Positions 1-11,179 are shown, numbered from the stretch's first letter. The stretch is 64,000 nucleotides of DNA from Diadophis punctatus similis (GCA_023053685.1 JALIGW010000001.1:49519859-49583858); one strand, 5' to 3'. The notes: a model not told the origin generated them from the letters alone. Numbers and translations are program-made.

Positions 1-1555
1 TCTTCTATTCCGGGGTCATGGCCATGCTGGCAAGTAATTAGAGGGATTGTAGTTCAACATACCTATAGCAAGTAGGTTCTTGAAAGCCTCTGTGTTCAGT
101 TCCTTTATTGTTCTTATTTGATTAGTCCTTCATTCTGGTTTGCTAAAACACTTGTAGATTTATAGGCCTTTAAACAGAGGAAGAGATTTTGAAAGTCATT
201 TTGTTTGTGAGTGATGCAGGAACATAGGTCTATTGACTAGTGCAGGAGCAGGACTTCCCCTTGACTTCCCTTCATGGTATGCTCCTCTCTAGTCATCCCC
301 ACAGTATTTCCATACTACATGTTTGTCAAAGATCTGGAAGAGATGCTGGTGATAACTTGCATAAGCTTTTCTTTACAATGGACAGCTCCAGATTGCCCTG
401 AGCATCTGTCCCATGATTAGCTGTTGCCTTCTTCAAGACTTTCAAACCAAATTTACAAAGACAGAACTGGTTAGGAAAGTCATGTGAGATCTTTGGGGTG
501 TGAATGCATGACTCCATTCTCCATGAGAAGGTAGGATTGTTTGGAATGCAATGCCCCAACTGGGTTTTGGACAATTTCTGAAGGAAGCGTCTCTTTTGCT
601 TCTCTCCTTCCATCTCTCCCCTTATTTATTACATTTTTCTCAACCACTCAGCTCCCAAGACTATGGCTTGTTTACAACATCCTGAAATAATAATCCAAAT
701 AAATCCATGAAACATCAGAATTCAACCACACATGCATATCAAGTTTTTCTTATTCAAAAAGAGTTTTTTATTCACATGCATGGGCAACCTTGTAATCGCT
801 TGTGTATGAAATAGTGCAATCCTGAAGAATGCCCTACAGAAAGAATTGTGAGGGTTTTTTTTTAATGGTAGTGATGTATTACACAATATGAATTTACAAA
901 TGTAGACATGGCAGCAAGGAAGGGAGGATGCATATTTGCATTTTGCCTGAGAAATGAGTTAAATTCTTTCTTTCCCTCCTATTATCTTGATAAAATTCTC
1001 CCCTACTTTGTTATACTTAATTGATAAGAAACAAAAACTTTTCTTAAGACTGTTAAGTAGGTGAGTTTTGTTGAAGTTCCTCCATGTTATGCTTCTAGTG
1101 GCAGTTGGTTCTTTTGTTGCCTGCCTGCATGTCAAATATTTTAAAGAATTTAATTTTAAAAAAATCCTCACACATAATTGTGGGCCACATTTGTACCATC
1201 AGGTCTCATTGGGTCTCTTTGTTAAGTGTTACATTTGTGAATTCCCCCCCCCCCTTTTCATGAGAGGGGAAGTCACTGAGGGATCTTTTTCAACAGAAAT
1301 TGAAATTGGAAAAAAGAAATCCTAATTGATGGTGCTGTGAAATGAACAAAGGGAAACAAAATGTTTGTGTTCATTCCAATGCTATCAGTAGTATAAAGGC
1401 TATTCAAGCAAAGCAAAATATTGTAGTCTAAAGTGGGGACTACACTTGGGGATATAAATAAATATAAAAAGTGCTGTATGTTTAAAGTCTCAGTAGTGGC
1501 TAAACCTGTGGGGGCATTTGGTGTTGAAGTTGGAGTTTTTATTTTTATTTTATTT
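1..1555. other. Unassigned AT-rich DNA
   Basis: I see no gene or repeat family that I recognise here. Open frames on both strands are short and lack motifs. The only local structure is an 11-base C run at about 1244-1254 and an (ATTTT)-type tract near 1538-1562 that belongs to the start of the next element. It could be intergenic or intronic single-copy DNA. Confidence 0.5.
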
Positions 1556-2228
1556 TATTTATTTATTTTTGTCAAGTACGTGTTGGTAATATACATAGAT
1601 ATAACATTGTTTATATACATAAGATGGGTACTGATAAGAGGGAACATTAGGACAGGAACGGTAGGCACGCTGGTGCACTTATGCACACCCCTTACTGACC
1701 TCTTAGGAATCGGGTGAGGTCAACAGTGGACAGTCTAAGGGTAAAGTTTTGGGGGTTTGGTGATGAAACCACAGAGTCAGGTAGTGAGTTTCAGGCATTA
1801 ACCACTCTGTTGCTAAAGTCGTATTTTCTACAGTCAAGTTTGGAGCGGTTCACTTTGAGTTTGTAACTGTTGTGTGCTCGTGTATTGTTGTGGTTGAAGC
1901 TGAAGTAGTCATTGACAGGAAGGACGTTGTAGTAGATAATTTTATGAGCTATGCTTAGGTTGTGCCGAAGGCGACGTAGTTCTAAGCTTTCTAAGCCCAG
2001 GATTTCAAGTCTGGTTGCATAAGGTATTCTGTTGCGAGTAGAGGAGTGGAGGACTCTTCTCGTAAAGTATCTCTGGACACTTTCTAATGTATTTATGTCC
2101 GATATGCGGTGTGGGTTCCAGACAGATGAGCTGTATTCAAGGATTGGTATACAGAGATTTAGTGTGGTGGTTGGGTTTGTTAAGGGTTTCAGGTTCATCG
2201 GAGTACCTCAGGATGTAAAATTCTATTC
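1556..2228 (-). mobile_element. LINE 3' end (CR1/L3-like), antisense
   Basis: Read on the minus strand, 2198-1791 is an open frame that matches the C-terminal end of a non-LTR reverse transcriptase: PILEYSSSVWNPH, then LESVQRYFTRRV, then LEILGLESLELRRLRHNL and a conserved VNDYFSFNHNNTRAHN stretch. This follows the RT palm in CR1/L2-type elements. The rest, down to about 1556, is the 3' untranslated tail ending in T/A-rich sequence. It is 5'-truncated, as usual for target-primed insertions. A sister copy lies at 12660-13165. The clade is tentative; no EN or catalytic RT motif is present in this copy. Confidence 0.75.
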
Positions 2229-3284
2229 CGGTTAGTATTTCATGCACTGTATTAGGGATATGATTGGGTTGATTCAAACAGCCAGCAATCTGAAGAGACC
2301 TTGTGATCTGGACCATTGGAATTTAAGACCATATTTTCAGTCTTTTTAAAATAATGTAAACAATTCCAAGAAAATTAATACCCTAAAGCCAACGCAAAGA
2401 ACACTTTCTGGAAGGGTATAGTACCAAAGGAGGGAAATTATATTTTTCCTGCCTTGCCTGCAGGGATCCAAATAATCATAGCACTTATTATTTTAGCTGA
2501 TTTTTTTAAAAAAATTCACCCTCAATACAAAAAAATGCTTTAAAAGTCATGTCTAATTTGAATTGAATAGGATAAAATATAGTTGACAATTATTAAAATA
2601 ACTTTGTGGATTCAAGCTGGGATGGGATTTCAAAAGGAAGTTTCACAGCTCGTATACTTTTACCTATGTAGCTTCTTGGACTTCTCAGTGACTTTTGATA
2701 CTCAGTGTATCTTCGGCATGAAAAGACTAGATTCCATTCTGCAATAGCTCCAGTGCTTCCTGTTGGGCTGAGTAATCTCCTATCTGGGGATTAGGCTTTC
2801 ACGTGTAGGCTATTGAACCATAGTGGCCTATGTAGTTCCATCAGGTTCAATATCTGCATAAAACTGCTAGACTAAACTGGTTGAATTTCCTCAGTTCTAC
2901 TATGCCTTACTTTTTGTCTCTAAGGAAGCAATCAATATGCTTAAATATTGTCTAAATTTGATAATGTGCTGGTTGAGGGCGAATAAGATGAAATTAAATC
3001 CAGGTAAGATGGAGCAACACATTGATCAATAGGAAACTGGTTTCTGAGATTAGGTTTCAGCCTGTTTGGATAAGAAAAAGCAGACTTAGCATATTTTCTT
3101 TATCCTTAGTTGTCACTGGATTCACAGATGGCAGCTAAAGTGAAGTGCCCATGTACTCAATTACAAGAAGTGCACCAGGAGCAACCAATCCAGATCCAAT
3201 TCTATTTTGCAACTATAAAGCCAGATATTTAGATTTGAAGTAAAGGTTGTCTTGAAGATGCTTTTGTTATAGAGATTTTGTTAA
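2229..3284. other. Unassigned DNA
   Basis: No coding region, RNA gene or repeat family recognised. AT-rich, with short uninformative frames. Confidence 0.45.
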
Positions 3285-3476
3285 GGCACCAAGATAGGAA
3301 CGAGGAAATGGTGCATTCCAGTCCTATCTTAGGCAAGAAATCTGATTTTGGGCTAGTCACTCTCTCAGCCCAACCTGCCTTATACGGTTGTTGTTGTGGA
3401 GAAAATAGGAGGAAGGAATATTATGTATGTTCCCTGCCTTGAGTTCCTTATAAAATAATAAAGCCAGGATTTTGAA
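3285..3476 (+). mobile_element. SINE (MIR-like/CORE-type) 3' part
   Basis: The stretch carries the squamate SINE body features: a phrase close to gggctagtcactctctcag, then cagcccaacctgcctta and ggttgttgttgtggagaaaa, ending with the tail ataataaagcc. Another copy with a clearer tRNA-like head is at 39972-40170. The 3' end runs straight into the (AATC)n/(AACC)n array, suggesting the SINE tail seeded it. The family name is uncertain. Confidence 0.6.
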
Positions 3477-3533
<57 letters not shown>

Positions 3534-3632
3534 GCCAACCAACCAACCAACCAACCAACCAACCAACCAACCAACCAACCAACCAACCAACCAACCAACC
3601 AACCAACCAACCAACCAACCAACCAACCAACC
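3477..3632 (+). repeat. (AATC)n then (AACC)n compound microsatellite
   Basis: About 14 AATC units (to about 3532) switch to about 24 AACC units (to 3632). The two motifs differ by one base, so the second probably arose by mutation and expansion of the first. The 83-residue frame of repeated INQS/TNQP is an artefact of the repeat. Confidence 0.97.
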
Positions 3633-3814
3633 ATTAGGACTGAGATCAGGACGATATTTGACATCAGGACACAAAACAAGACAAAGTAGTATCAGCATTT
3701 CAACCTCCCAGGACACTATTTGAACACTAAGTCCTCACTTTAGTTCACGTTTAAACATGCCACAGTTCATAAAAATTAGTGCTGGAAATTTTAAGCTACT
3801 TTCCAGTTTTTAAA

Positions 3815-3815
<1 letters not shown>

Positions 3816-3866
<51 letters not shown>
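3816..3866 (+). repeat. (TG)n microsatellite
   Basis: An uninterrupted run of about 25 TG units, followed by a (CTAT)-like degenerate tail to about 3910. Confidence 0.97.
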
Positions 3867-3867
<1 letters not shown>

Positions 3868-4054
3868 TATTTATCTATATAAACCTCTACATCTATCTCT
3901 ATCATCTATATCTGAAGCTTACTTTTATCAGAATAGAATGATGTTTAAAGTTAGATAGCTATTAAAGGATGAAACATTTCATACAATTTTACATTTTATC
4001 TTAATAAATGGTGAAAGATTTTGTCTAAGGTGAAAGATTTTAGGTGAAGGGAAA

Positions 4055-4335
4055 ATAGAAACCTGTGGCACCCCACAAATGAGAGGTCTCTAATCCCCAC
4101 CAAGCAACACCCCTTGGAATAGGGCCTAGAGAAGGAAAGAATCAAATCCCAAACCCATGGAGCCACCAGAGAAGGATACTGGGATTGATGGTATTGAAAT
4201 CCGCCAAGAGATCAAGGAGCACAAGAATGGATACACCACCACTATCCTGGCTCCACCACAGGTCATCAACAAGTGTAACCAAAACTGTCTCGTTACTAAA
4301 GCTTGGCCTGAAACCCAACTGAAATGGGTCTAGAT
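4055..4335 (-). mobile_element. L2-clade LINE RT fragment (3' half of split copy)
   Basis: The minus strand from 4332 reads LDPFQLGFRPSFSNETVLV, then VDDLWWSQDSGGVSILVLLDLL and FNTIN. That is the RT region of L2-type LINEs where the family has FRPGHSTETALV and the palm A motif AFDTxDH. Here the aspartates of palm A are replaced by asparagine, so the copy is dead. It continues on the far side of the nested SINE/CR1 insertion at about 6276. Confidence 0.78.
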
Positions 4336-4422
4336 AATAGCAATAGCATTTAGACTTACTGTATATACCACTCCACAGTGCTTTACAGGACTCTGTGAGT
4401 GGTTTACAAATGTCAGCAGATT
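4336..4422 (-). mobile_element. tRNA-derived SINE, 3' part (split)
   Basis: The segment is the reverse complement of the tail seen at 15080-15200 and 22740-22833 (gctctgtaaaccgctt, then gtaaagcac, then ctaagtgctattgcta). It was inserted into the L2 copy and then cut by the CR1 starting at about 4423. The matching 5' part is at 6127-6275. The SINE sequence agcatatt occurs in degenerate form at both CR1 borders, consistent with a short target duplication. Confidence 0.75.
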
Positions 4423-6126
4423 AACAGATTAACAGAGTTGGAAGGTCATCTAGCCCAACCCCCCACTCAAGCAGGAGACCCTACACCCTTTCCGACAAAT
4501 GGCAGTCCAATTTCTTCTTGAAAGTCTCAAGTGTTGGAGCTCTCACAACCTCCGAAGGCAAGCTGTTCCACTGGTTGATCGTTCTCACTGTCAGAAAGTT
4601 TCTCCTTATTTCCAGGTTGAATCTCTCCTTGATCAGTTTCCATCCATTATTCCTTGTCTGGCCTTCTGGTGCTTTGGAAAATAGCTTGACCCCCTCCTCT
4701 TTGTGGCAGCCCCTCAAATATTGGAACACTGCTATCATGTCTCCCCTGGTCCTTCTCTTCGCTAGACTACCCATGCCCAGTTCCTGTAACTATTCTTCAT
4801 ATGTTTTAGTCTCCAGTCCCCTAATCATTCTGGTTGCTCTCCTCTGCACTTTTTCTAGAGTCTCGATGTCTTTTTTGTAGTCTGGTGACCAAAACTGGAT
4901 ACAATACTCTAGGTGTGGTCTAACTAAAGCTTTTATAGAGTGGTATTAGTACTTTCCTAGATCTAGATTGTATCCCTCTATTAATGCAGTTTAGGATTGT
5001 ATTGGCTTTTTTGGCTGCCGCTGCACTCTGCTGGCTCATGTTTAGCTGGTTGTCCACTAGGACTCCAAGATCCCTCTTACAGTCACTGCTATTAAGTCTG
5101 GTTTCACCCAGTTTATATGTACAGTATATTTTTGGTTTTTCTTACCTAAGTGTAGGACTTTACTTTTCTCTGCATTGAATTTCATTTTGTTAGATAGGGC
5201 CCAATGTTCAAGTCTGTCAAGATCCATCTGTATCTTGAGCCTATCCTTTAGGGCAGGGGTAGGCAAAGTTGGCTCTTCTATGACTCATGGACTTCAACTC
5301 CCAGAATTTCTGAGCCAATCATGCTAGCTTAGGAATTCTGGGAGTTGAAGTCCATGAGTCATAGAAGAGCCAACTTTGCCTACCCCTGCTCTAGGGTGTT
5401 AGCTATTCCTGCCAGCTTAGTATCACCTGCAAATTTGGTTAGTTCCCCTTCTATTCTTGAGTTGTTTTTCCCTTTAGGACTTTCATCCAAGGAATCTTTC
5501 CCAAGTTCTCTCTGAGTTTATTAAAATCAGATCTTTTAAATTCTAAGACTTTGGTGTCATTGTGTTCTATTGTTTGTGTTTGCGTTATGTTGAATTCTAG
5601 TACTTCTTCTCTGTTTTTAAGTATTAAATCCAGTATGGCTGTTCCTCTAATTCCCTTCTCTACCTTTTGGACAACAAAGTTGTCAGCTAGGTTGGTTATG
5701 AACCTATTTGATTTCTCACTTGGTGCAGAGTTAGTTTTTGAATTGATATCTGGGTAGTTGAAGTCCCCCATTATTACTATAGTGTGTTTCCTACGTATGT
5801 TCGTTAGTTGGCTGGCAAAAAGGATACCCATTTTTTCTGCTTGATTGGGTGGCCTATAGTATACTCCTATAGCCATACCATTATTTTTTTCTTTTATGTT
5901 GACCCATATGCATTCCAGGAGGTTTTCTTCTTTGGTTACATGTAGCTCTGTAGCAACATAGTGACCCTTTACATACAGTCCAACTCCACCTCCACTTTTT
6001 GTGGTCTGGTTTTTTTTGAAGAGTTTGTATCCTTCTATCAGTATGTTCCAGTTGTGGGTTTTGTCCCACCAAGTTTCTGTTATTCCAACTATGTCGTATC
6101 TACCTTCATGTATTATTATGGGAGGA
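4423..6126 (-). mobile_element. CR1 LINE, internally deleted, antisense
   Basis: The minus strand carries three blocks in order. The APE endonuclease (about 6120-5451) shows DIVGITETWWD, GVGLYVKG, GVYYRPPNQ and GDFNYPDIN, so the catalytic Glu and Asp/Asn are visible, but the expected SDH box is missing. Next comes RT from the FADD box on (5440 downwards), reading ELTKFAGDTKLAG, so FADD has become FAGD. Last is the C-terminal domain (4774-4481), with RTRGDMIAVFQYLRGCHKEE and TINQWNSLP. The RT fingers and palm A are deleted between the first two blocks. The 3' end (gttggaaggtcatctag...) is typical CR1. A palindromic hAT sits at 5254-5388. Confidence 0.9.
5254..5388. mobile_element. Palindromic hAT MITE inside CR1
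   Basis: The 135-bp element starts caggggtaggcaaagttgg and ends with its reverse complement. The arms (about 60 bp each) are nearly perfect, so the whole unit is a hairpin. Flanks ctttaggg (5246-5253) and ctctaggg (5389-5396) are an 8-bp target duplication with one change, the hAT signature. There is no coding capacity. Confidence 0.93.
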
Positions 6127-6275
6127 AGCATATTACCACCAATAATCTGGGTCTTCATTTTACCAACCTCAGAAGGATGGAAGGCTGAGTCAACCTTGAG
6201 CCAGTTAGGATTGAACTCCTGGCTATGGGTAGAGTTAGCCTGCAATACTGCATTATAACCACTGCCCATCATGTT
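6127..6275 (-). mobile_element. tRNA-derived SINE, 5' part (split)
   Basis: On the minus strand this reads from a tRNA-like head (gggcagtggttataatgca, A-box-like) through gttcaatccta (B-box-like) to the body ggctcaaggttgactcagcc and ggtaaaatgaagacccagat. It stops at agcatatt, where the CR1 insertion begins. It completes the SINE fragment at 4336-4422. Confidence 0.8.
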
Positions 6276-6640
6276 CCCTAATGCATTTCCTCTGGGGTTC
6301 TCCTCAGCTGCAGACTAAGAACCTTCTCAACTTTCTCCAAGAAGGAAGGTTAGATATTGGTCAATAGATTTGGGTCCAAGGATGGCTTTTTGAGAAGGAG
6401 GTATGCCACCTCAGAGGCCGGGTGCATTATCCCTCTTTCAAAGAGGCCAACACTAAACGGGAATCATCCCCCTGGCTGCTTTTACAACCCAGGATCCAGT
6501 AAACAAGTGGCCAAATTGACAGCAGAGAAATCCCAGTTTAGTACTGCAGGAGACACTGCCTCAAACATATCCCAGATCACTCCACCAGACCATATCCCAG
6601 GCACATGAGCCTGCTCTGCCCAGTCAGAGTCCAAGGTGGA
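6276..6640 (-). mobile_element. L2-clade LINE RT fragment (5' half of split copy)
   Basis: The minus strand shows, with frameshifts, TCLLDPG, then a region like REGI, then LLLKKPSLDP, then YRP-like residues followed by LEKVEKVLSLQLRRTPEEM. In L2 proteins this leads directly into LDPFQ..FRP, which is exactly what resumes at 4332. The match of protein order across 1.9 kb of inserted DNA is good evidence that both halves were one copy. It may extend to about 7040, but I cannot confirm motifs there. Confidence 0.68.
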
Positions 6641-7249
6641 ACTGATCTGAATGAATAATCTTAACAGCACAGCACATGTTCTGGGGTGGGGCTTTCCCTA
6701 TTCAATAGGGATTGGGTCACCCTAATAGTGCTGCTGGAAGGCAATCAGACACAATAGGAGCAAAGAAATATTGACATTTCACTTCCCTTATCACCACAAA
6801 GTATGGTAATTCCTAATATGGACTCTTATCCATGTCCAATCAGAGTTGCTTTGAGTCTTCCTCCAACTACGTTCCAGATGTCTCTTCTGGTGTTTCATCT
6901 CCCAGAACTGCTCAATAAAATAAGGCACACTGTGGGATAGGCACAGAAGAAGAGACATGATATAATCCTCCAGCCACCTGCCAATCTCAGTTGAACTGTC
7001 TGCCAGATCGTCAGGGAAAGCTGTCTCTGGGTCCATCAATCACTGGACAGTACAGGACCAAATCTTCATCAAAGCCTGACAGAGGTATGTTAAAAAAGAA
7101 TTCTAGGATATCCTAAAAATACTGTAATACTTCATCTTGATTTCCATTGCTGCTATCAGTACTGACTGTGAATTTTGTGGAACAGTTTTGGTGACTTTCT
7201 TGCAAAATTTAGATTTTCTTTTTGAATTGCAGTGATAATTGCTGTGTAG
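6641..7249. other. Unassigned, possibly decayed LINE 5' sequence
   Basis: No clear motif. Position and texture suggest it may continue the antisense L2 element, but no residues could be matched, so I leave it unassigned. Confidence 0.35.
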
Positions 7250-7462
7250 CCAATCTTGGTGGGTGCACGACAGGAAACCTCGATTAACGTGAGACAACTG
7301 TTTAATCAGAACGGACAACTGCAAGCGAATACACATTCAGAACTGAGGTAACTTTCTGCCTGAAAGTTTTATAGCCTGCTTGTCAGACGGCCAACCAATC
7401 AACAGTTATATTTCTTCCCGCTTCACCACGCGGCCCCTAGTGGCCATCTGGCACACTACAAT
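7250..7462 (-). mobile_element. Possible solo LTR
   Basis: On the minus strand the block opens tgtagtgtgccagatgg, has a TATA-like ggctataaaac about 90 bases in, an AATAAA-like gattaaac about 155 bases in, and closes near cgtgcaccca. TG...CA ends with TATA and polyadenylation-like signals in the right order fit an LTR. I could not find a convincing 4-6 bp duplication at the edges and no internal retroviral or gypsy region adjoins, so this is tentative. It contains a CTCF-like core at 7427-7448. Confidence 0.4.
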
Positions 7463-8436
7463 AATAATAAATGCTATTATTGTAATGCAGAAACACATAG
7501 TTGAAGTTTCACCTTCGCTTTTCCCAAAGATACTTTCCATGTGACATAAAAATCTCAGGATTTAATGAAAACATTAGAGAGATTTTCCACTCTGATTTTT
7601 CCATTGCATCTCCTTCAGGAATGCACATCTCTACTTTGAAATTGTCTGGGATAGAAATACTCATATTTTGAAGATCTATCTGGACCCAGAACGGACGATA
7701 GAAGAGAAGAAAAAGCAGAAGGAAGACAACATAGAAGAAATGTTTTACTGGTCAGGATTTTTTTCTCCCTTATCCCAAACCAGAAGCTGGCTCCTGATTA
7801 CAACATGACCTGAACTGGAAGCCTAGCATTGAATATATATATAAACATACTATATATTCATCAAGTGAACCCTTATCTTGAGCCTGGTTAGAAAACAATA
7901 CCCATTTAATTTTTTTTTCAAGAGGCGGCCCAGAAGTGCTGCATTGTACCACAAATAAAAATGGTGCCACAATGCCTGTAAATCAGAGCTTTAAACTATG
8001 TTTCAATTATCCTTCTATTATCCAGCTGGTGTTTAAGTATGTTTATTATTCAAATCAGCGGAGAATGTGTGGCTGTTGTGTAAACAACTGTCAATTGCTG
8101 AAACAATGATTACAAGGCACCATCTCTTTCAGGTGTACTTAGAGGTACTTATACCTCAGCCACTTGTATTTAAATATCATGCAAACACAATGCTTGAGTG
8201 AGTACTTTTGCTGCTACTCCCAATACCTCTTGCCAATTCTATTACATTAAACAGGAAAACCTATTACATTTTCTCCCCAATTTAGAGACAGCCATCCTCT
8301 GTTTTTAACCACTGTAGCACTAAAGCTCGAGTTAATATAATAGATAGGCTAAGGAGTACAGACAGTATAGTTACTGAGGGAGACCAGAAGAAAATCCATA
8401 TTGATTGCACCTTATTTCAAGCATTTGAAAGCTTAT

Positions 8437-8439
<3 letters not shown>
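7463..8439. other. Unassigned DNA
   Basis: No supported gene or repeat; AT-rich. Confidence 0.45.

Positions 8440-8527
<88 letters not shown>
8440..8527 (+). repeat. (GA)n microsatellite
   Basis: About 44 uninterrupted AG units. The repeated RE frame across it is an artefact. Confidence 0.98.
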
Positions 8528-8531
<4 letters not shown>

Positions 8532-8713
8532 AAAGGATGAAATACTGTACTGAAAAGGTAAATGAATCACACCAAAAGTTGTTCAGGAACAGGTTAAGAA
8601 ATGTCTTGGCTGCTTTACAGTGTATTCTACTGTATTCATTAGGATTGTTCTCAGATGGGCTATGGTTTACAATTTTAGAAAACAGTTTTTACTACATTTG
8701 GAAAATGTATTGA

Positions 8714-8806
8714 ATAATTTAATTTAATTTAATTTAATTTAATTTAATTTAATTTAATTTAATTTAATTTAATTTAATTTAATTTAATTTAATTTAATTT
8801 AATTTA
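8714..8806 (+). repeat. (AATTT)n pentanucleotide array
   Basis: About 18 AATTT units joined directly to an antisense L2 3' end. The same join, with 4-5 units, occurs at 43703-43726, and with three units after the sense copy at 24407-24424. The array is therefore an expanded LINE tail. Confidence 0.95.
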
Positions 8807-8935
8807 CGTTCTTATAAGCCGCCCAATCCCGTAGGACTCAGGGCGGCGTACAACATAGATAAGAACAGTACAATAAAAACAGTATAAGACTATGTAAACC
8901 TGGGCTGAAAAAAATACAGGATGACTGCTGGAAGA
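8807..8935 (-). mobile_element. L2-clade LINE 3' UTR, antisense
   Basis: The phrases cccaatcccgtaggactcag and ggcggcgtacaac match the 3' end of the better preserved L2 at 43703-44757 almost base for base. Only the untranslated tail is present, so this is a heavily 5'-truncated insertion. Confidence 0.8.
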
Positions 8936-8962
8936 CAGCAAGAAGTTGTGTTCTATATCTCT

Positions 8963-8987
8963 TTGCTGCCATCTAGTGGTCATCTGG
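8963..8987 (-). promoter_or_regulatory. CTCF-like binding motif
   Basis: The minus strand reads ccactagatggcagca, which fits the vertebrate CTCF core (CCASYAGRKGGCRS) at each informative base. It lies about 30 bp beyond the L2 tail. Occupancy cannot be judged from sequence. Confidence 0.5.
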
Positions 8988-10610
8988 ATTTTCACAGCTC
9001 ATTAAAACTGGAGGAAGGGGGAAGGATCACACTGCAGAAGTGATCTCATGACTTATCGATTGCCACATAGTGACCAAGACTGATGGTGAGAAAGGATTTT
9101 CTCTATTTCTTATAAAACATTGCTTTTTGATGGCAAAAGACAGATTTGGAGCATGCAATACAGCCTAAGTTTCGTATGTGTAGAGATATCATAGCAAGCA
9201 AGCAAGCCAAAAATCACTCTTGATTTAAATTTATGTTGGATTGTGTTTCCTACCCATTGGACATGGAATGTGCAACTTTTAAATATCAGTCATTGAGAAA
9301 TATATTGGTTCAGTTCTAAACATATATCCTATTTTTGCCATCTTAAAGCATCTAGTTGACTCCAGAAGGAGCAGAAGAGTAAACTAAATAAGTCTTTAGA
9401 ATCTCATAGCAGTTTGAGTGCTAGAGAAAACTATTCAAGAATCTCCACAGAGATTTATTTATTTATTTGTAAAATTTATTAACCACCTATTTTACTGCAC
9501 GGAAACTCTGACCAGCTTTCACAATATGGGGGTCTGGAGTACCTAAATGTTGACCATATATATGAAAATGCTTTATTTAAACATTCAAGTAACAAAATAG
9601 TTCATTGTTCAATCAATAGCCAACTTAAATGAACTGAATGCATGTTTATACAGAACATGTTGACTCCAAGCTCAAAGCTCTGGTACAGACCTGAGACGCT
9701 GCTTTGACTTCTGAAGTCACTGCAGTCACAAATAAAACGATGGAGTTAAATGTTTCTGTTTGAGAGAACACTGTGTTATGCCTGGATTAACAGGCAACGG
9801 TTGCTTCTTGTTACATTTATTTAAAAGAAGAAATTGTGAAATTAAAAGTAGGGTGCGGGATAAATAATGGCTTGTGCTTTAAGAAGAAACTGTGCAGTGT
9901 GCTTGTTAAATGACATCCTTTCCCCAGACATGCTGTCTGTGAGATGCTGTGTCTGTTTTGTAGTCAATAGCGCTGGACTAATTGGTGGCCTTGGAAACAA
10001 AATCAGGTCATACCAAGATCAAGCATATGTAGATCTTCTTGTTCAAATATACATTAGAATAAGAACCCTTTGTAAGAGTCCACATTGAAAAGCCGAAGAC
10101 AGATGCTCCCATGCACAGCTAATGTTACTTAGAATTGTTTACCTGTTTGTAACATTAAAATCATGTTTTTTTCAGAGCAGGACGGAAAGAACCTTCACAG
10201 TCTCAAGAAAATACATTAATGTTGTGTTCTTCTTTTTTTAAGTCATAAGTAGAATGTTTGCATATGAATGGCTTTATAGTGCAGCATAATGGTCTTCTTT
10301 GAGTTTGCAATGTGCAGGCACACATATATTTAAATGTAATTAAGTAATCAATGGTGTACGTTGTCAAATGAATGTTTAGGCTGCTGAAGGATGAGTTCCC
10401 AGCACAGTCATTGCAGCTGCGCAGTCATCTCTTACTTATCCATCCATGCCCCCCCCTTCCCCTGTATAATTATGTCTGGATTTATTTACATAGCGATGAT
10501 ACTTTATGGAAACAAAACTGTAATACTTCAGCAACTGTTGGATGGAATTTCATAGCAGTAACAATCTTTGGATTGCTGTTGGTTACCTAAACATTGCTAA
10601 GCAGTGCATA

Positions 10611-10612
<2 letters not shown>
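8988..10612. other. Unassigned DNA
   Basis: No gene recognised. At 9448-9530 a T/A-rich piece (ttatttatttatttg... then aaatttattaaccacctat) resembles the one at 18622-18695 and may be an old SINE or LINE 3' end. The 73-residue frame at 9867-10088 has no recognisable motif. Confidence 0.4.
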
Positions 10613-10703
<91 letters not shown>

Positions 10704-10790
10704 CCTTCCTCCCTCCCTCCCTCCCTCCCTCCCTCCCCCCCTCTCTCTCACTACCCTATCCTACACTACACTACACTACACTACAGCACC
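10612..10790 (+). repeat. (CT)n, (CCCT)n and (ACACT)n compound array
   Basis: A CT run of about 80 bp passes into CCCT units (about 10705-10735), back to CT, and ends with four to five CACTA units to about 10785. Long Ser/Leu frames over it are artefacts. Confidence 0.96.
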
Positions 10791-11036
10791 TAGAACAGAA
10801 TCATTCTAGGAGCTGCATATGATCTAATTAAGAACTTCCTACCCCTTTCAGGGGATGACCACTTTGAGATAGTCTGGGAACTTAGTCACTTCAGCTGAAT
10901 GATACAAACGGTGTTTCTTATAGGGTCATCCTTCCCAGTCACATCAAATAGGAAGAGGTGAATCTCACAGCAAGTCATAACAGGGTTGGAGGCAGGTGAG
11001 ACCACCAAAGCATGGGGGAATCGAAACTATCTATGA

Positions 11037-11171
11037 CAGTGTTTCTCAACCTTGGCAGTTTGAAGATGGGTGGACTTCAACTCCCAGAATTCCCCAGCCA
11101 GCGTTGCTGGCTGTGGAATTCTGGGAGTTGAAGTCCACCCATCTTCAAACTGCCAAGGTTGAGAAACACTG
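11037..11171. mobile_element. Palindromic hAT MITE
   Basis: The 135-bp unit begins cagtgtttctcaaccttgg and ends with its reverse complement. The arms are nearly perfect up to a short loop around 11097-11110. A perfect 8-bp target duplication, atctatga, lies at 11029-11036 and 11172-11179. Same size and design as 5254-5388 but different ends. Related debris is at 42180-42235 and 62208-62270. Confidence 0.95.
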
Positions 11172-11179
11172 ATCTATGA

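Noticed and set aside
3477..3632. Regular short repeats considered as a CRISPR array
   Set aside because: Tetranucleotide repeats with no spacers, in vertebrate DNA.
3472..3723. 83-codon INQS/TNQP frame and its antisense WLVG frame
   Set aside because: Direct product of the (AATC)n/(AACC)n array.
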